A stretch of DNA of 64,000 nt from an uncultured Alistipes sp. (GCA_900544175.1 UQUN01000005.1:42563-106562), one strand, 5' to 3'. Shown: positions 26,083 through 35,058, counted from the first letter of the stretch. Translations and numbers: made by a program. Notes: generated from the sequence alone by a model not told the origin.

Positions 26083-27214
26083 CACAAGACCAAAAAGGGA
26101 AGACCAACTGGGACTTCTGCCATACTGCAAAGTGCAGGACACAGCACGTCAGGCACTGACGGACGGACCGGTCCCTGAAGACGAGGACAATCCTGAAGAG
26201 GAGAGCGACCAAGGCATGTTCGAGCACTACCGCGTGACTGCCGACAAGGGCCAGAGTCTGATCCGTGTGGACAAGTTTCTTACAGCCCACATCATGGGAG
26301 CATCACGCAACCGTATCCAGCAGGCCATAGATGCAGGATACGTGTATGTCGGAGACACTCAGGTAAAAGCCAACTACAGGGTAAAGCCGATGGACGACAT
26401 CCGCATCTACCTGCCGTACCGCAGACGCGGATACGAGATTCTGCCGGAAAAGATGGACCTGGACATACGGTACGAGGACGAAGACGTACTGGTAATAAAC
26501 AAACCGGCCGGACTGGTGGTACATCCCGGTTGCGGCCACTATACAGGAACTCTGCTGAACGGACTGGCATGGTACCTGGGACGCATCCAGGGACCTGATG
26601 CGGAAGATGACAGGATGGGCATACTCGTACACCGCATAGACAAGGATACTTCGGGTACCCTTCTGATAGCCAAGAACGACGAGGCCCAGGCTTGTCTGGC
26701 CCGCCAATTCTTCGTCCACTCCATCGACCGCAGGTACACGGCCATCGTATGGGGAGACATGGATGGTGACTCAGGCACAGTCACAGGAGACATAGGAAGG
26801 GATCCGGCAAACCGCATAAGATTCAAGGTCGTGGAAGATGGAACCGGCAAGCACGCCGTCACCCACTGGAAAGTCATTGAGAGGCTCGGATACGTGACCG
26901 TAGTCGAATGCCGTCTGGAGACCGGCCGCACACACCAGATCCGCGTACACATGAACCACATAGGACATCCCCTGTTCAATGACTCGATGTACGGAGGAGA
27001 CCGCATACTGAAAGGCACCCTCTACACGCGCTACAGGCAGTTCATAGACAACTGTTTCGAAATTCTGCCTCGCCAGGCCCTCCACGCCGGAACGATAGGT
27101 TTCATACATCCGCGCACACACGAGAAAATCTCTGTCAGCAGCGAACTGCCGGCGGACATGAAAGCGCTTATCGGGAAATTCCGCAATTTCGTAAGCAGCC
27201 GTCGGCAGGACTGA
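26069..27214 (+). CDS. rluD: RluD-type 23S rRNA pseudouridine synthase
   Basis: 381 residues if it starts at 26069, overlapping the PASTA gene by 14 nt. An ATG at 26216 (MFEHYRVTADKG) removes an acidic 49-residue extension and is also plausible. An S4 RNA-binding domain (about 63-125; IRVDKFLTAHIMGASRNRIQQAI) precedes the RluA-family catalytic domain, with the Asp in GILVHRIDKDTSGTLL and the ETGRTHQIRVHM motif. The family modifies uridines 1911, 1915 and 1917 of 23S rRNA. The exact target here is inferred from the S4-plus-RluA architecture. Confidence 0.92.
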   Translation: MSRSDTRPKREDQLGLLPYCKVQDTARQALTDGPVPEDEDNPEEESDQGMFEHYRVTADKGQSLIRVDKFLTAHIMGASRNRIQQAIDAGYVYVGDTQVKANYRVKPMDDIRIYLPYRRRGYEILPEKMDLDIRYEDEDVLVINKPAGLVVHPGCGHYTGTLLNGLAWYLGRIQGPDAEDDRMGILVHRIDKDTSGTLLIAKNDEAQACLARQFFVHSIDRRYTAIVWGDMDGDSGTVTGDIGRDPANRIRFKVVEDGTGKHAVTHWKVIERLGYVTVVECRLETGRTHQIRVHMNHIGHPLFNDSMYGGDRILKGTLYTRYRQFIDNCFEILPRQALHAGTIGFIHPRTHEKISVSSELPADMKALIGKFRNFVSSRRQD

Positions 27215-27216
27215 GC

Positions 27217-30039
27217 CTACCGCCTGGGAGGTCTTGGACCATGAGGCCCGCGTCCCATGCCGCCCGCCATCCTGTCGAAATTGCCGAAACGGTATACCAG
27301 ACTGATAATGAAATACTGGCCGAGAGTATTGTTATAAGTGTCCTCTATATAGTTGTCAGTAGTGGTGCGATAGTTGTTCCTCGACTGATTGAGGATATCA
27401 TAGACCTTGAAACGCAGGGTCATCTTCTTCTTCAGGAAAGACTGGGATATCTCGGCGTTCCATGTCAGGGACGGTTCTCCGAAACCGGCGTCATAGCCGA
27501 TATAGTAATTGTATCTGGCATCAGTAGCTATTTCCATACCCCACGGCAGGGTCGCAGTAACCTCGGCGAATACAGAATTGTCCCAGGTGTCCGAACGGGC
27601 CTGAGAGGCTATCTCGTACCAGGCCTTGCGGTACGAGGCCCTGGCTCCGAGACGGGTCTCGAGATAATCGTTGCGGTAGACAAATGTCAGGTTCTCGGTA
27701 AGGGACAGAGTCGTGGTTCTGCCGGCAATCAGGTCATCCATTATCTCGTCCAGAGTAGTGGCCGTAGTATCGTTGCCGGTATAGGACAGACTGCTGTTGA
27801 CAGCCGCACGGGTAAAGGACATAATCGAGAAGCCGGATTTGGCTATCTGGGAATTGAGCATGAACATCAGGTCTCCTCCTATGACCGGCCGGTCCGAGTT
27901 GATAGGTGCCGTATACTGCACACCGGAGCCGTCATACCAGCTGGCGTTGATGATATCGTCCTTGGTATAATTGAAGCCTCCCATCAAAGCGTAAGTGGAG
28001 AACGTCTCCATATCGGTATAGTCATAATGCATTCTCAGCCTGTGCTGGAACTCGGGCCTCAGACCGACGTTACCGAGAGAAACATACAGAGGATCTGAGT
28101 TGTCCGGAACAGGCATCAGCTGGTTGACCGTCGGCTCCTGAGTACGGCCCCAATAGAAGACGCGCAGGAACTCGTTGTCCGAGAAATTGTAGTCAAACCT
28201 GGCCGACGGCGCGAAATTCCACACTGTGTAGGAAGTATCCCTGGCCGCCCCCATCTGCCCTACGGTTCTGGTCGTGGACGGCTCGGCGTTGACTCCTATC
28301 TGAAGATTGTACTTTTCCTCCTGCTTCATCATGCTCACCTGCATCCTGTGGCTCAGGAAAGTGTTGGTCATCCGGCTGGAATAGTCTTCAATCAGGGCAT
28401 TGCTGCCGTTGTCATACGTCATCTTCTCAGACTGGTACTCCTGCCAGTCGAAACGGTAGGATCCCAGAATGAAGAAGTTCTTTCCAAGAGGCTCGGTATA
28501 TGTCAGGTCCGCCGATATCGAATAGTTCTCGTCTTTCTGGTCGTACCGCTGGTCTATCAGCTCTGTTCCGGTAAGTATATCGTCAGCATAGGTATTGGTC
28601 TCGGAGTAGTTGGTTCCGCTGTAATCATTGCCGGACAAAGAGTAGTCCACATTGAGTGACAGTGTACGGCCCTTCGTCTCCCCTATCTTCTGGCGCAGGA
28701 GCAGCCGGCCGCGCGTCCTCCAGGAGGTGCCGTCCGATATGGCCTCGCTCCGTCCGTCATTGACCTTGCCGCTGACAGAGTTGTCCGTGGAATACTCGCT
28801 CATCTCATTGTAACGGCTGCGCCCGTAGTTGAAGCGGGGACGGAACAGCAACGATGTCTTGTCGTTGAACTTGTAGTCAAACTCCACGCCTCCACGATGC
28901 CCGTCACTGAAAAAACGGCTGGTCTCGTTGTTGTCCGTCATAAGACTCTCACCGTCATTCAGGAAAGTAGTCCTGCTGCTGCGCTCCTCCACATCCCTTA
29001 TCGAGCCGTTGTAGAGATAATTGCCGCCTAATTCACGGTCCTTGTCCCCGCCGATGTTCATATTGGCGTTCACTCCGGCCATCCAGGACGTGGTGATTCC
29101 ACCACGGTCACCGCCGAAACCGCGTCCGCGCATACCGCCTCCCATCTCGCTGTTCATATCGTTGAAACCGCGGTTGTTGGTATTGTTGCCGTTGAGAATG
29201 AAACTGATCTGACTGTTCTCCGTGAAGCGGCCTATCATGCCTGAAGCCTGATAACGGGCAGCATGCTCATCGGTCTGCAGATCATGCCCGCCTCCGGCCG
29301 TTATATTTCCGAACCATGCCTCCAGCATACCTGGCTTGACACTCAAGTCTATGACCTTCTCCTCATTACCATCGTCGATGCCGGTAAACTCGGCCTGGTC
29401 GGACTTCTTGTCCACGATCTTTACCTTCTGGATTATCTGGGCAGGAATGTTCTTGGATGCCAGGGACGGGTCGTCCAGAAAAAACTCCTTGCCGTCTATC
29501 ATTATCTTGTTTATCGTCTCTCCTTGATAGGTTATGGCACCGTCGCTGTCCACCTCCACACCCGGCAATTTCTTCAGCAGATCTTCCAGCACGTCATTGT
29601 CGGTGGTCTTGTAGGCCGCCGCACTGTACTCAATCGTATCTTTCTTTACAACTATCGGGTTGCCTACCGCTGTTACAACCACCTCGTCAAGCATGGCAAT
29701 GTCAGGCTGCATCAACACTTCCTCGAGGTCGGTCACTCCTCCTTTCAGGTTCACATCCCTGATAAGTTTCTTATATCCCATAAGGTCGGCCGTAAGGACA
29801 TACTTGCCGGCCGGAATGCCGGATATGGCACCGTTCCCGTCAGCATCCGTGACAGCTGCATAAAAACGACCCTGAGAAGTTCCGTCCTTCGAGACAAATA
29901 TAGTGGCGAAAGGCACAGGCTCACCTGAAAGAGAGTCGGTGAGCTTCATTTTGAGTGTGCTTGTCACGGTCTGGGCCGAGAGCCCCAGACAGGTCATTAC
30001 AGCCATCAAGGCTATAAGAAGAATACGTCTGTATACCAT
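27217..30039 (-). CDS. Outer-membrane beta-barrel protein with carboxypeptidase-like N-domain
   Basis: 940 residues. Signal peptide MVYRRILLIALMAVMTCLGLSAQ, then a carboxypeptidase-regulatory-like (CNA-B type) domain at about 30-110 (SGEPVPFATIFVSKDG, GIPAGKYVLTADLMGYKK). Next is a TonB-plug-like region (LEDLLKKLPGVEVDSDG, IMIDGKEFF), and a large barrel of the OMP_b-brl_3 kind. A Gly/Arg/Met-rich loop lies near residue 300 (GGGMRGRGFGGDRGG). The protein ends GPHGPRPPRR rather than in an aromatic residue. No SusD partner lies beside it, so glycan uptake is not supported. It converges on the rluD-type gene with a 2-nt gap. Confidence 0.9.
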   Translation of the reverse strand: MVYRRILLIALMAVMTCLGLSAQTVTSTLKMKLTDSLSGEPVPFATIFVSKDGTSQGRFYAAVTDADGNGAISGIPAGKYVLTADLMGYKKLIRDVNLKGGVTDLEEVLMQPDIAMLDEVVVTAVGNPIVVKKDTIEYSAAAYKTTDNDVLEDLLKKLPGVEVDSDGAITYQGETINKIMIDGKEFFLDDPSLASKNIPAQIIQKVKIVDKKSDQAEFTGIDDGNEEKVIDLSVKPGMLEAWFGNITAGGGHDLQTDEHAARYQASGMIGRFTENSQISFILNGNNTNNRGFNDMNSEMGGGMRGRGFGGDRGGITTSWMAGVNANMNIGGDKDRELGGNYLYNGSIRDVEERSSRTTFLNDGESLMTDNNETSRFFSDGHRGGVEFDYKFNDKTSLLFRPRFNYGRSRYNEMSEYSTDNSVSGKVNDGRSEAISDGTSWRTRGRLLLRQKIGETKGRTLSLNVDYSLSGNDYSGTNYSETNTYADDILTGTELIDQRYDQKDENYSISADLTYTEPLGKNFFILGSYRFDWQEYQSEKMTYDNGSNALIEDYSSRMTNTFLSHRMQVSMMKQEEKYNLQIGVNAEPSTTRTVGQMGAARDTSYTVWNFAPSARFDYNFSDNEFLRVFYWGRTQEPTVNQLMPVPDNSDPLYVSLGNVGLRPEFQHRLRMHYDYTDMETFSTYALMGGFNYTKDDIINASWYDGSGVQYTAPINSDRPVIGGDLMFMLNSQIAKSGFSIMSFTRAAVNSSLSYTGNDTTATTLDEIMDDLIAGRTTTLSLTENLTFVYRNDYLETRLGARASYRKAWYEIASQARSDTWDNSVFAEVTATLPWGMEIATDARYNYYIGYDAGFGEPSLTWNAEISQSFLKKKMTLRFKVYDILNQSRNNYRTTTDNYIEDTYNNTLGQYFIISLVYRFGNFDRMAGGMGRGPHGPRPPRR

Positions 30040-30094
30040 CTGTTATCAGAATCTTTAACGTAGCTTTTGACAATTGCGGACTTTAATGGTTTAA

Positions 30095-30655
30095 TCAACG
30101 GATACGGTCCGGATGGGACTTTATAAACTGTGCCCAGTCCGTAGAAGCCTCCCTGTCCGCAAACGGGTTGACCAGCTGGTAGAAATGGCACAGTGCAATG
30201 GCCAGTGCATCCGTAGCGTCGAGATATCCTGACTTAAGCTCCACGGACAGTGTCCTGGAAACGATAAGAGCCACCTGCTCCTTTGACGCCGCTCCCTGCC
30301 CCGTCACGGCCATCTTCACTTTCCTCGGCGCGTACTCGAATATGGGCACACCCCTTGCGATCGCAGCAGATATCGCAGCCCCCTGCGCTCTTCCAAGCTT
30401 GAGCATGACCTGAGGGTTCTTTCCATAGAAAGGAGCCTCGACAGCCATGTCGTCCGGACAGTAACGATCGATAACGGCCCCAACCTCGGTATATATGGTG
30501 TTCAGCTTGGCGAAATGATCCTTTTCCTTCCTAAGATCCACTACTCCCATGTCCACATAATGGACACTGCGTCTGTCCACAAGAACGACCCCGTAACCAA
30601 GTATCATGGTTCCGGGGTCTATTCCGAGTATTATTCTCTGACCGTCATCCATCAA
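30095..30655 (-). CDS. ruvC: Holliday junction resolvase RuvC
   Basis: 186 residues. The catalytic acids of the RNase H fold are visible: Asp in GIDPGTMILGYG (about residue 12), Glu in AVEAPFYGKNP, and two Asp in LDATDALAIALCH. It cuts Holliday junctions made by recombination, working with RuvAB, which is not in the window. It starts 5 nt after the serS stop and is probably co-transcribed with it. A second ATG (residue 2) is equally possible. Confidence 0.97.
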   Translation of the reverse strand: MMDDGQRIILGIDPGTMILGYGVVLVDRRSVHYVDMGVVDLRKEKDHFAKLNTIYTEVGAVIDRYCPDDMAVEAPFYGKNPQVMLKLGRAQGAAISAAIARGVPIFEYAPRKVKMAVTGQGAASKEQVALIVSRTLSVELKSGYLDATDALAIALCHFYQLVNPFADREASTDWAQFIKSHPDRIR

Positions 30656-30660
30656 TACTG

Positions 30661-31932
30661 TCAGTCAATCCTGATAAATCTGGTATACTCCTGAAGCACT
30701 TTGGGAATATTGATTCCGTCCGGAGTCTGGTTGTTCTCGAGCAAAGCCGCAACTATCCTTGGAAGAGCCAGCGAACTTCCGTTCAGAGTATGGGCAGGGA
30801 GGGTCTTTCCTTCTGCATCCTTGTATCTGAGCTTGAGCCTGTTGGCCTGATACGACTTGAAGTTGGAAACAGAGCTGACCTCCAGCCACCTCTGCTGGGC
30901 CGCAGAGTACACTTCAAAATCATAGGTTATGGCAGAAGTGAAACTCATGTCCCCACCGCAAAGACGTACTATCCTGTAAGGCAGACCGAGAGAATTGACA
31001 AGCCTCTCCACATGCAGAACCATCTCGTTAAGAGCTCTTTCAGATGCCGAGGGCAAAGTTATCTGCACGATCTCCACCTTGTCGAACTGATGCAGCCGGT
31101 TAAGCCCGCGAACATCCTTCCCATAGGATCCGGCCTCTCTTCTGAAGCATGGAGTATAGGCTGTCATCTTTATCGGAAAATCCGATTCCTGAAGAATAGT
31201 GTCACGGTAGATGTTGGTAACAGGCACCTCCGCCGTAGGAACCAGATAAAAACGGTCCTGAGCCGCAAAGTACATCTGCCCTTCCTTGTCCGGAAGCTGT
31301 CCTGTACCGAAACCGGACGCCTCGTTGACCAGGACAGGAGGCTCTATCTCCAGATACCCGGCCCTGGTGTTGAAATCCAGGAAATACTGGATGAGCGACC
31401 TCTGCAACCTTGCGCCCTTGCCTTTGTAGACAGGGAAACCGGCACCCGTCAGCTTTACTCCGAGATCGAAATCTATGATATCGTATTTGGATGCTATCTC
31501 CCAATGAGGCAGAGCATTCTCAGGCAGCTCCGGAATATTCCCGCCCATACGCACCACCACATTGTCATCCGCATTCTTTCCAGGAGGAACTATCTCGTCC
31601 GGAATATTGGGAAGCTGTACAAGCAAGTCATTCTGCAGGCGCTGGCTTTCGTCCATCTTCGCCTCAATATCCTTGGAACGGGTCTTCATCTCCGCAACTT
31701 CCTTCTTGACTGCCTCCGCGTCCTCCCTGCGGCCTTGCTGCATCAGACTGCCAATTTCCTTGGCCTTGGCCTTCTGTGCCGCCAAAGACGCGTCAAGCTC
31801 AGTCTGGCACGATCTCCTGATCCTGTCCTGCTCCAGAATCCTCTCTACTATTCCTGCCGCATCGAAGTTCTTCACGGCCAGCCTTTCTACAACATACTGG
31901 GGATTATCCCTCAAAAGCTTAAGAGTCAACAT
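30661..31932 (-). CDS. serS: Seryl-tRNA synthetase
   Basis: 423 residues, class II. The N-terminal coiled-coil arm spans about 30-110 and is rich in Lys, Glu and Gln; it grips the long variable arm of tRNA-Ser. The core has motif 2 FRREAGSYGKDVRGLNRLHQF and motif 3 NGSSLALPRIVAALLENNQ. It has its own promoter just after the rpmA terminator. Confidence 0.98.
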   Translation of the reverse strand: MLTLKLLRDNPQYVVERLAVKNFDAAGIVERILEQDRIRRSCQTELDASLAAQKAKAKEIGSLMQQGRREDAEAVKKEVAEMKTRSKDIEAKMDESQRLQNDLLVQLPNIPDEIVPPGKNADDNVVVRMGGNIPELPENALPHWEIASKYDIIDFDLGVKLTGAGFPVYKGKGARLQRSLIQYFLDFNTRAGYLEIEPPVLVNEASGFGTGQLPDKEGQMYFAAQDRFYLVPTAEVPVTNIYRDTILQESDFPIKMTAYTPCFRREAGSYGKDVRGLNRLHQFDKVEIVQITLPSASERALNEMVLHVERLVNSLGLPYRIVRLCGGDMSFTSAITYDFEVYSAAQQRWLEVSSVSNFKSYQANRLKLRYKDAEGKTLPAHTLNGSSLALPRIVAALLENNQTPDGINIPKVLQEYTRFIRID

Positions 31933-31956
31933 CTGTCATCTGAATTTAATTGTGCG

Positions 31957-31964
31957 CAAATATA
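31957..31964 (-). promoter_or_regulatory. -7 box TATATTTG for serS-ruvC
   Basis: On the minus strand, TATATTTG followed by C lies 24 nt before the serS ATG and directly after the T-rich tail of the rpmA terminator. Confidence 0.65.
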
Positions 31965-31970
31965 AATAAA

Positions 31971-31997
31971 ATCGGGCAGAATCATCATCTGCCCGAT
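31971..31997 (-). terminator. Terminator of rplU-rpmA
   Basis: ATCGGGCAGA (31971-31980) pairs perfectly with TCTGCCCGAT (31988-31997) around a 7-nt loop. On the minus strand it is followed by TTTTATTTATA. Confidence 0.85.
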
Positions 31998-32019
31998 ATG
32001 TCAATCCAAATACACCGCA

Positions 32020-32283
32020 TTAACCTGCAGTTGGAGGTATCACTGAGACATAGGACCTGTTTTCCCTTGTCTTACGGAAAGACACCACTCCGTCAACAAG
32101 AGCATAAAGCGTGTGGTCCTTGCCCATTCCGACATTCTTGCCGGGATAGTGGACTGTGCCTCTCTGACGTACAAGAATGTTACCTGCCTTGGCCATCTGA
32201 CCGCCGAACAACTTCAGTCCAAGTCGTTTGCTGTGCGATTCACGACCGTTCTTGGAACTACCGACACCTTTTTTATGAGCCAT
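32020..32283 (-). CDS. rpmA: Ribosomal protein L27
   Basis: 87 residues, MAHKKGVGSSKNGRESHSKRLG, the conserved L27 start. There is no Firmicutes-type N-terminal extension needing cleavage. The N-terminal tail reaches the peptidyl transferase centre. It follows rplU by 19 nt, the usual L21-L27 pair. Confidence 0.99.
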   Translation of the reverse strand: MAHKKGVGSSKNGRESHSKRLGLKLFGGQMAKAGNILVRQRGTVHYPGKNVGMGKDHTLYALVDGVVSFRKTRENRSYVSVIPPTAG

Positions 32284-32302
32284 AATTCTTTCCTCCTATA
32301 AT

Positions 32303-32611
32303 TTAAGCGATCTCCTCGATGAGAATCTGGGTTAAACACTGGCGGTGACCATTGAGCTTCTGATATCCCTTGCGACGTCTTTTCTTGAACACCAGAACCT
32401 TGTCAGCCTTTACATGATCAACTACGGTAGCCTTTACCGTAACACCCTCGACATAGGGGGCACCAACCTTGACCGAACCGTTGTCGTCGGTCAGAAGCAC
32501 TTTTGCGAAATCAAGAGAAGCACCCTTCTCGCCCTCGAGACGGTTCACGAAGATCTTCTTCCCTTTCTCCACTTTGAATTGCTGTCCTGCAATATCTACG
32601 ATTGCGTACAT
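32303..32611 (-). CDS. rplU: Ribosomal protein L21
   Basis: 102 residues, MYAIVDIAGQQFKVEKG, with the C-terminal RNA-binding KRRRKGYQKLNGHRQ signature. It binds 23S rRNA. It is first gene of rplU-rpmA, with the promoter at 32711-32742, about 100 nt upstream; that leader is long enough to hold feedback control, but no clear structure is seen by eye. Confidence 0.99.
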   Translation of the reverse strand: MYAIVDIAGQQFKVEKGKKIFVNRLEGEKGASLDFAKVLLTDDNGSVKVGAPYVEGVTVKATVVDHVKADKVLVFKKRRRKGYQKLNGHRQCLTQILIEEIA

Positions 32612-32710
32612 CTGATAATTTGTTAAAAGTTAACGGCTGCAAGCGGCTGTCCTGTCTCAAACAACTCTTATTCAATAGCTTAACAACCTGCATCTAATAT
32701 TTTCGGACAG

Positions 32711-32742
32711 CAAAAGTAATACTTTTCATTTTTTTTCACAAA
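32711..32742 (-). promoter_or_regulatory. Promoter of rplU-rpmA (TTTG-N20-TACTTTTG)
   Basis: On the minus strand, TTTG (32742-32739), 20 nt, then TACTTTTG (32718-32711). The TTTG is shared territory with the divergent promoter at 32771. Confidence 0.8.
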
Positions 32743-32770
32743 TTAAAGACAAAAAAGTTACTTTTTTCCT

Positions 32771-32778
32771 TAAATTTG
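32771..32778 (+). promoter_or_regulatory. -7 box TAAATTTG for the ATPase-sir2-nusG cassette
   Basis: TAAATTTG followed by C lies 20 nt before the ATG at 32799. No other box is seen before the next two genes, so all three probably use it. Confidence 0.65.
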
Positions 32779-32798
32779 CTTCCCCAAAAAGGAAAAAC

Positions 32799-33779
32799 AT
32801 GACATCCCCCTTCACGCATAACCGCACCGCATCAGGAAATGATTTCCTTTCCAGAAAAAAAGACGTGAACCAGATTGCCGCCAACATAGGCAACGGCACA
32901 CATACAGTGATATACGAACCGCCAAAGACGGGAAAGCAGTCCGCCGTAAGAATGGCTGTCTCCATGCTGGACCAGTCAGCATACCGTCTGACGGATATTG
33001 ACCTGCAGAACGCACCGTTCATAACCGATCCTGACTGCAGGACAGATACCAGTGACATACTGACATACATATTTCCGAAAAGAAAGGACACATCCAGACG
33101 GGACATCGTGTACATCCGGAATTTCCAGAACATCCTGAAACTGGACAACTGGGACAGAGTGCTGGCAGCAGCGTCCAGGGAGATGCCTTCAGACGGATCC
33201 ACCGTATACGTCATAACCGGTTCCGGCATCAACGCAATGAAGTACATTTTCGAGGTTCAGAAGCATTTCTACAGGATGTACGACAGAGTAACGCTGTCTC
33301 CCATCGACGAGAGAGCCGTCACGGAACACATCTCGAAGACATTCCTCAGAGTAGGACGGGTCGTGGAGCAGGAACAGGCAGAGTACATATACGATATCGT
33401 TGACGGACATCCATGGTATATCTGGCAGATAGCCGACATCTGCTTCAACCTGACCAAAGGCTACCTCAGCAACACGGTCATAACCGAGGCGATAAGCACC
33501 ATGCTGTACATTCATTCCGTACGGTTCTCAGGCATAATGGACAACCTCAGCAGATATCAGGTATATTTCCTGAAAGCCGTATTCGACGGCATAGCGAAGG
33601 CCAGTTCCGCCGATGTCATATCCGCATACCATCTGAACTCGTCAGCCAATGTGCACAGGCTCAAGGAGGCCCTGACCAAGAAGGAGGTCCTTGTATTCGA
33701 TTCTCAGGACACCCCGAGAATCATCGATCCGCTGTTCCGGCTGTGGCTTGAGAGATTTTACTTTAAGACTGAAGAATAA
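32799..33779 (+). CDS. Archaeal-type ATPase family protein with degenerate nucleotide site
   Basis: 326 residues. The layout matches the P-loop ATPase_2 / STAND-like family (PF01637 type): an N-terminal FLSRKKDVNQIA, P-loop region VIYEPPKTGKQSAV (about 38-50), beta-strand IVYIRNFQNI (about 103-112), sensor-like VYVITGSGINAM, and a C-terminal winged-helix part ending RIIDPLFRLWLERFYF. The expected Walker A GxxxxGK[ST] reads EPPKTGKQ, and the expected acidic DE of Walker B reads RN (107-108), so ATP hydrolysis looks doubtful. The sir2 gene starts on the base after its stop codon. Function is unknown. Confidence 0.85.
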   Translation: MTSPFTHNRTASGNDFLSRKKDVNQIAANIGNGTHTVIYEPPKTGKQSAVRMAVSMLDQSAYRLTDIDLQNAPFITDPDCRTDTSDILTYIFPKRKDTSRRDIVYIRNFQNILKLDNWDRVLAAASREMPSDGSTVYVITGSGINAMKYIFEVQKHFYRMYDRVTLSPIDERAVTEHISKTFLRVGRVVEQEQAEYIYDIVDGHPWYIWQIADICFNLTKGYLSNTVITEAISTMLYIHSVRFSGIMDNLSRYQVYFLKAVFDGIAKASSADVISAYHLNSSANVHRLKEALTKKEVLVFDSQDTPRIIDPLFRLWLERFYFKTEE

Positions 33780-34466
33780 ATGAAGAGATTAGCTGTGCTC
33801 TCCGGTGCAGGGGTAAGCAAGGAGAGCGGTATAAATACATTCAGGGACTCCGGCGGAATGTGGGAGAAGTATCCTGTAGAGGACGTGGCCTCCATTGACG
33901 GATGGTACCGCAATCCCGGCCTTGTCCTGGATTTCTACAACGGACGCAGGCGGGACCTCAGGGACAGACAGCCCAACGATGCCCACAAAGCCATCGCTTC
34001 GCTGGAGAAGGACTTCAAGGTGACTGTCATCACACAGAACGTGGACAACCTGCACGAACGGGCCGGATCCACTGACATCATCCACCTGCATGGAGAACTG
34101 ACAAAAGCCAGAGGAGAGCTTTCCCCGGCTCCGGTATACGATATCGGATACAATGACATCCACTTAGGAGACAAGGACAGCCGAGGCGAGCAGCTCCGCC
34201 CTTTCATAGTATGGTTCGGAGAGGCAGTCCCGCTTATCGAGGACGCTGCTGAGAAAGTGTCCGAATGCGACATTCTGCTGGTAATAGGGACATCTCTCGC
34301 TGTCTACCCGGCTGCCGGACTCGTCAACTACGTAAGAAAGGGCGTTCCTATATTTCTAATCGACCCCAATCCCATAAATATCGGATACAGCCTCTATACG
34401 CAGATACAGGAAACTGCCGTTGCAGGAATGCGCAGATTTATGGATTTAGTTCCGGAACTGAGATGA
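33780..34466 (+). CDS. Sir2-family NAD-dependent deacylase without zinc cysteines
   Basis: 228 residues. NAD-binding motifs GAGVSKESGINTFRDSGGMW (8-27) and TQNVDNLHERAG; the catalytic His104 is in HLHGEL; LRPFIVWFGEAVP and LVIGTSLAVYPAAGL follow. The two CxxC zinc pairs of CobB-type sirtuins are missing: the 45 residues after HGE contain no Cys. Zinc-less sirtuins are common in Bacteroidota and other groups. It likely removes acyl groups from lysine using NAD+ in the cytoplasm. It abuts the ATPase-like gene and overlaps the NusG-like gene by 4 nt, so the three are likely translated together. Confidence 0.92.
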   Translation: MKRLAVLSGAGVSKESGINTFRDSGGMWEKYPVEDVASIDGWYRNPGLVLDFYNGRRRDLRDRQPNDAHKAIASLEKDFKVTVITQNVDNLHERAGSTDIIHLHGELTKARGELSPAPVYDIGYNDIHLGDKDSRGEQLRPFIVWFGEAVPLIEDAAEKVSECDILLVIGTSLAVYPAAGLVNYVRKGVPIFLIDPNPINIGYSLYTQIQETAVAGMRRFMDLVPELR

Positions 34467-34993
34467 ATGCCGGGACAGTCTCGACAACGATAAAGCCACA
34501 ACAGAAGAAGTGGTACGTGCTGTATACAGCCTCCAGAGCCGAGAAAGCCGTGGAAAAGAGACTGGCTGCGCTCGGAGCCGAGGTATTCCTGCCATTGTAC
34601 AAGGAAAAGCGGAAATGGTCTGACCGGGTGAAGGTAGTGGAATGCCCCCTCTTCAGGTCATATATCTTCATTCACTGCACCAGAAGCCAGTTGTCCGGAC
34701 TGTCATCCGTGGAAGGTGTAGCCTGCACCGTATACTGGTGCGGCGAACCGGCCATAGTCAAGGACAGCGAGATAAAAGAGATACACAAGTTTCTGTCCAT
34801 CATGGAGCATAACCGTATAATATCCGAAGGAGACATGGTCAGCATACTTGGAGGTCCTTTCGAGAAACGCTACGGCAAAGTGATACGCATTGAAAACAGG
34901 TTCGTGTACCTCGCCCTCGAGTCCGCCGGCAATCTTACCGTATGCGCGGAACTGCGTATAGACAAGGAGATGATTTCCAAACAGCCATTATGA
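34463..34993 (+). CDS. NusG-like (UpxY-type) transcription antitermination factor
   Basis: 176 residues from the ATG at 34463, which overlaps the sirtuin stop (ATGA). The N-terminal NGN domain has KKWYVLYTASRAEKAVEKRL and VFLPLYKEKRKWSDRVK, then LFRSYIFIHC. A KOW segment lies near residues 121-145 (EGDMVSILGGPFEKRYGKV). In Bacteroides the UpxY proteins start capsule loci and hold RNA polymerase on them. Here no polysaccharide genes follow; a terminator and rpmE2 on the other strand do. So its target operon is elsewhere, or it acts on its own operon. It is distinct from housekeeping NusG, which normally sits by rplK. Confidence 0.9.
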   Translation: MNAGTVSTTIKPQQKKWYVLYTASRAEKAVEKRLAALGAEVFLPLYKEKRKWSDRVKVVECPLFRSYIFIHCTRSQLSGLSSVEGVACTVYWCGEPAIVKDSEIKEIHKFLSIMEHNRIISEGDMVSILGGPFEKRYGKVIRIENRFVYLALESAGNLTVCAELRIDKEMISKQPL

Positions 34994-35001
34994 AAAAAAA
35001 C

Positions 35002-35025
35002 GGCTGTGTCGATCGGGACACAGCC
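35002..35025. terminator. Bidirectional terminator between nusG-like and rpmE2
   Basis: GGCTGTGTC (35002-35010) pairs with GACACAGCC (35017-35025). Eight A just before it (34993-35000) form a U-tract for the minus-strand rpmE2 transcript, and TTATTGTT follows it on plus. Confidence 0.8.
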
Positions 35026-35058
35026 TTATTGTTGAAGTAAGCTGACCTTTGATGCTAC

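Noticed and set aside
27217..30039. SusC-type glycan transporter
   Set aside because: No SusD gene, no glycoside hydrolases nearby, and the barrel is of the OMP_b-brl_3 kind.
33780..34466. Sir2 gene as a defence NADase effector
   Set aside because: It has the full deacylase layout (GAGVSKESG, HGE, WFGE) and small size; defence Sir2 proteins are usually fused or more divergent. The cassette is reported as a finding with that caveat.
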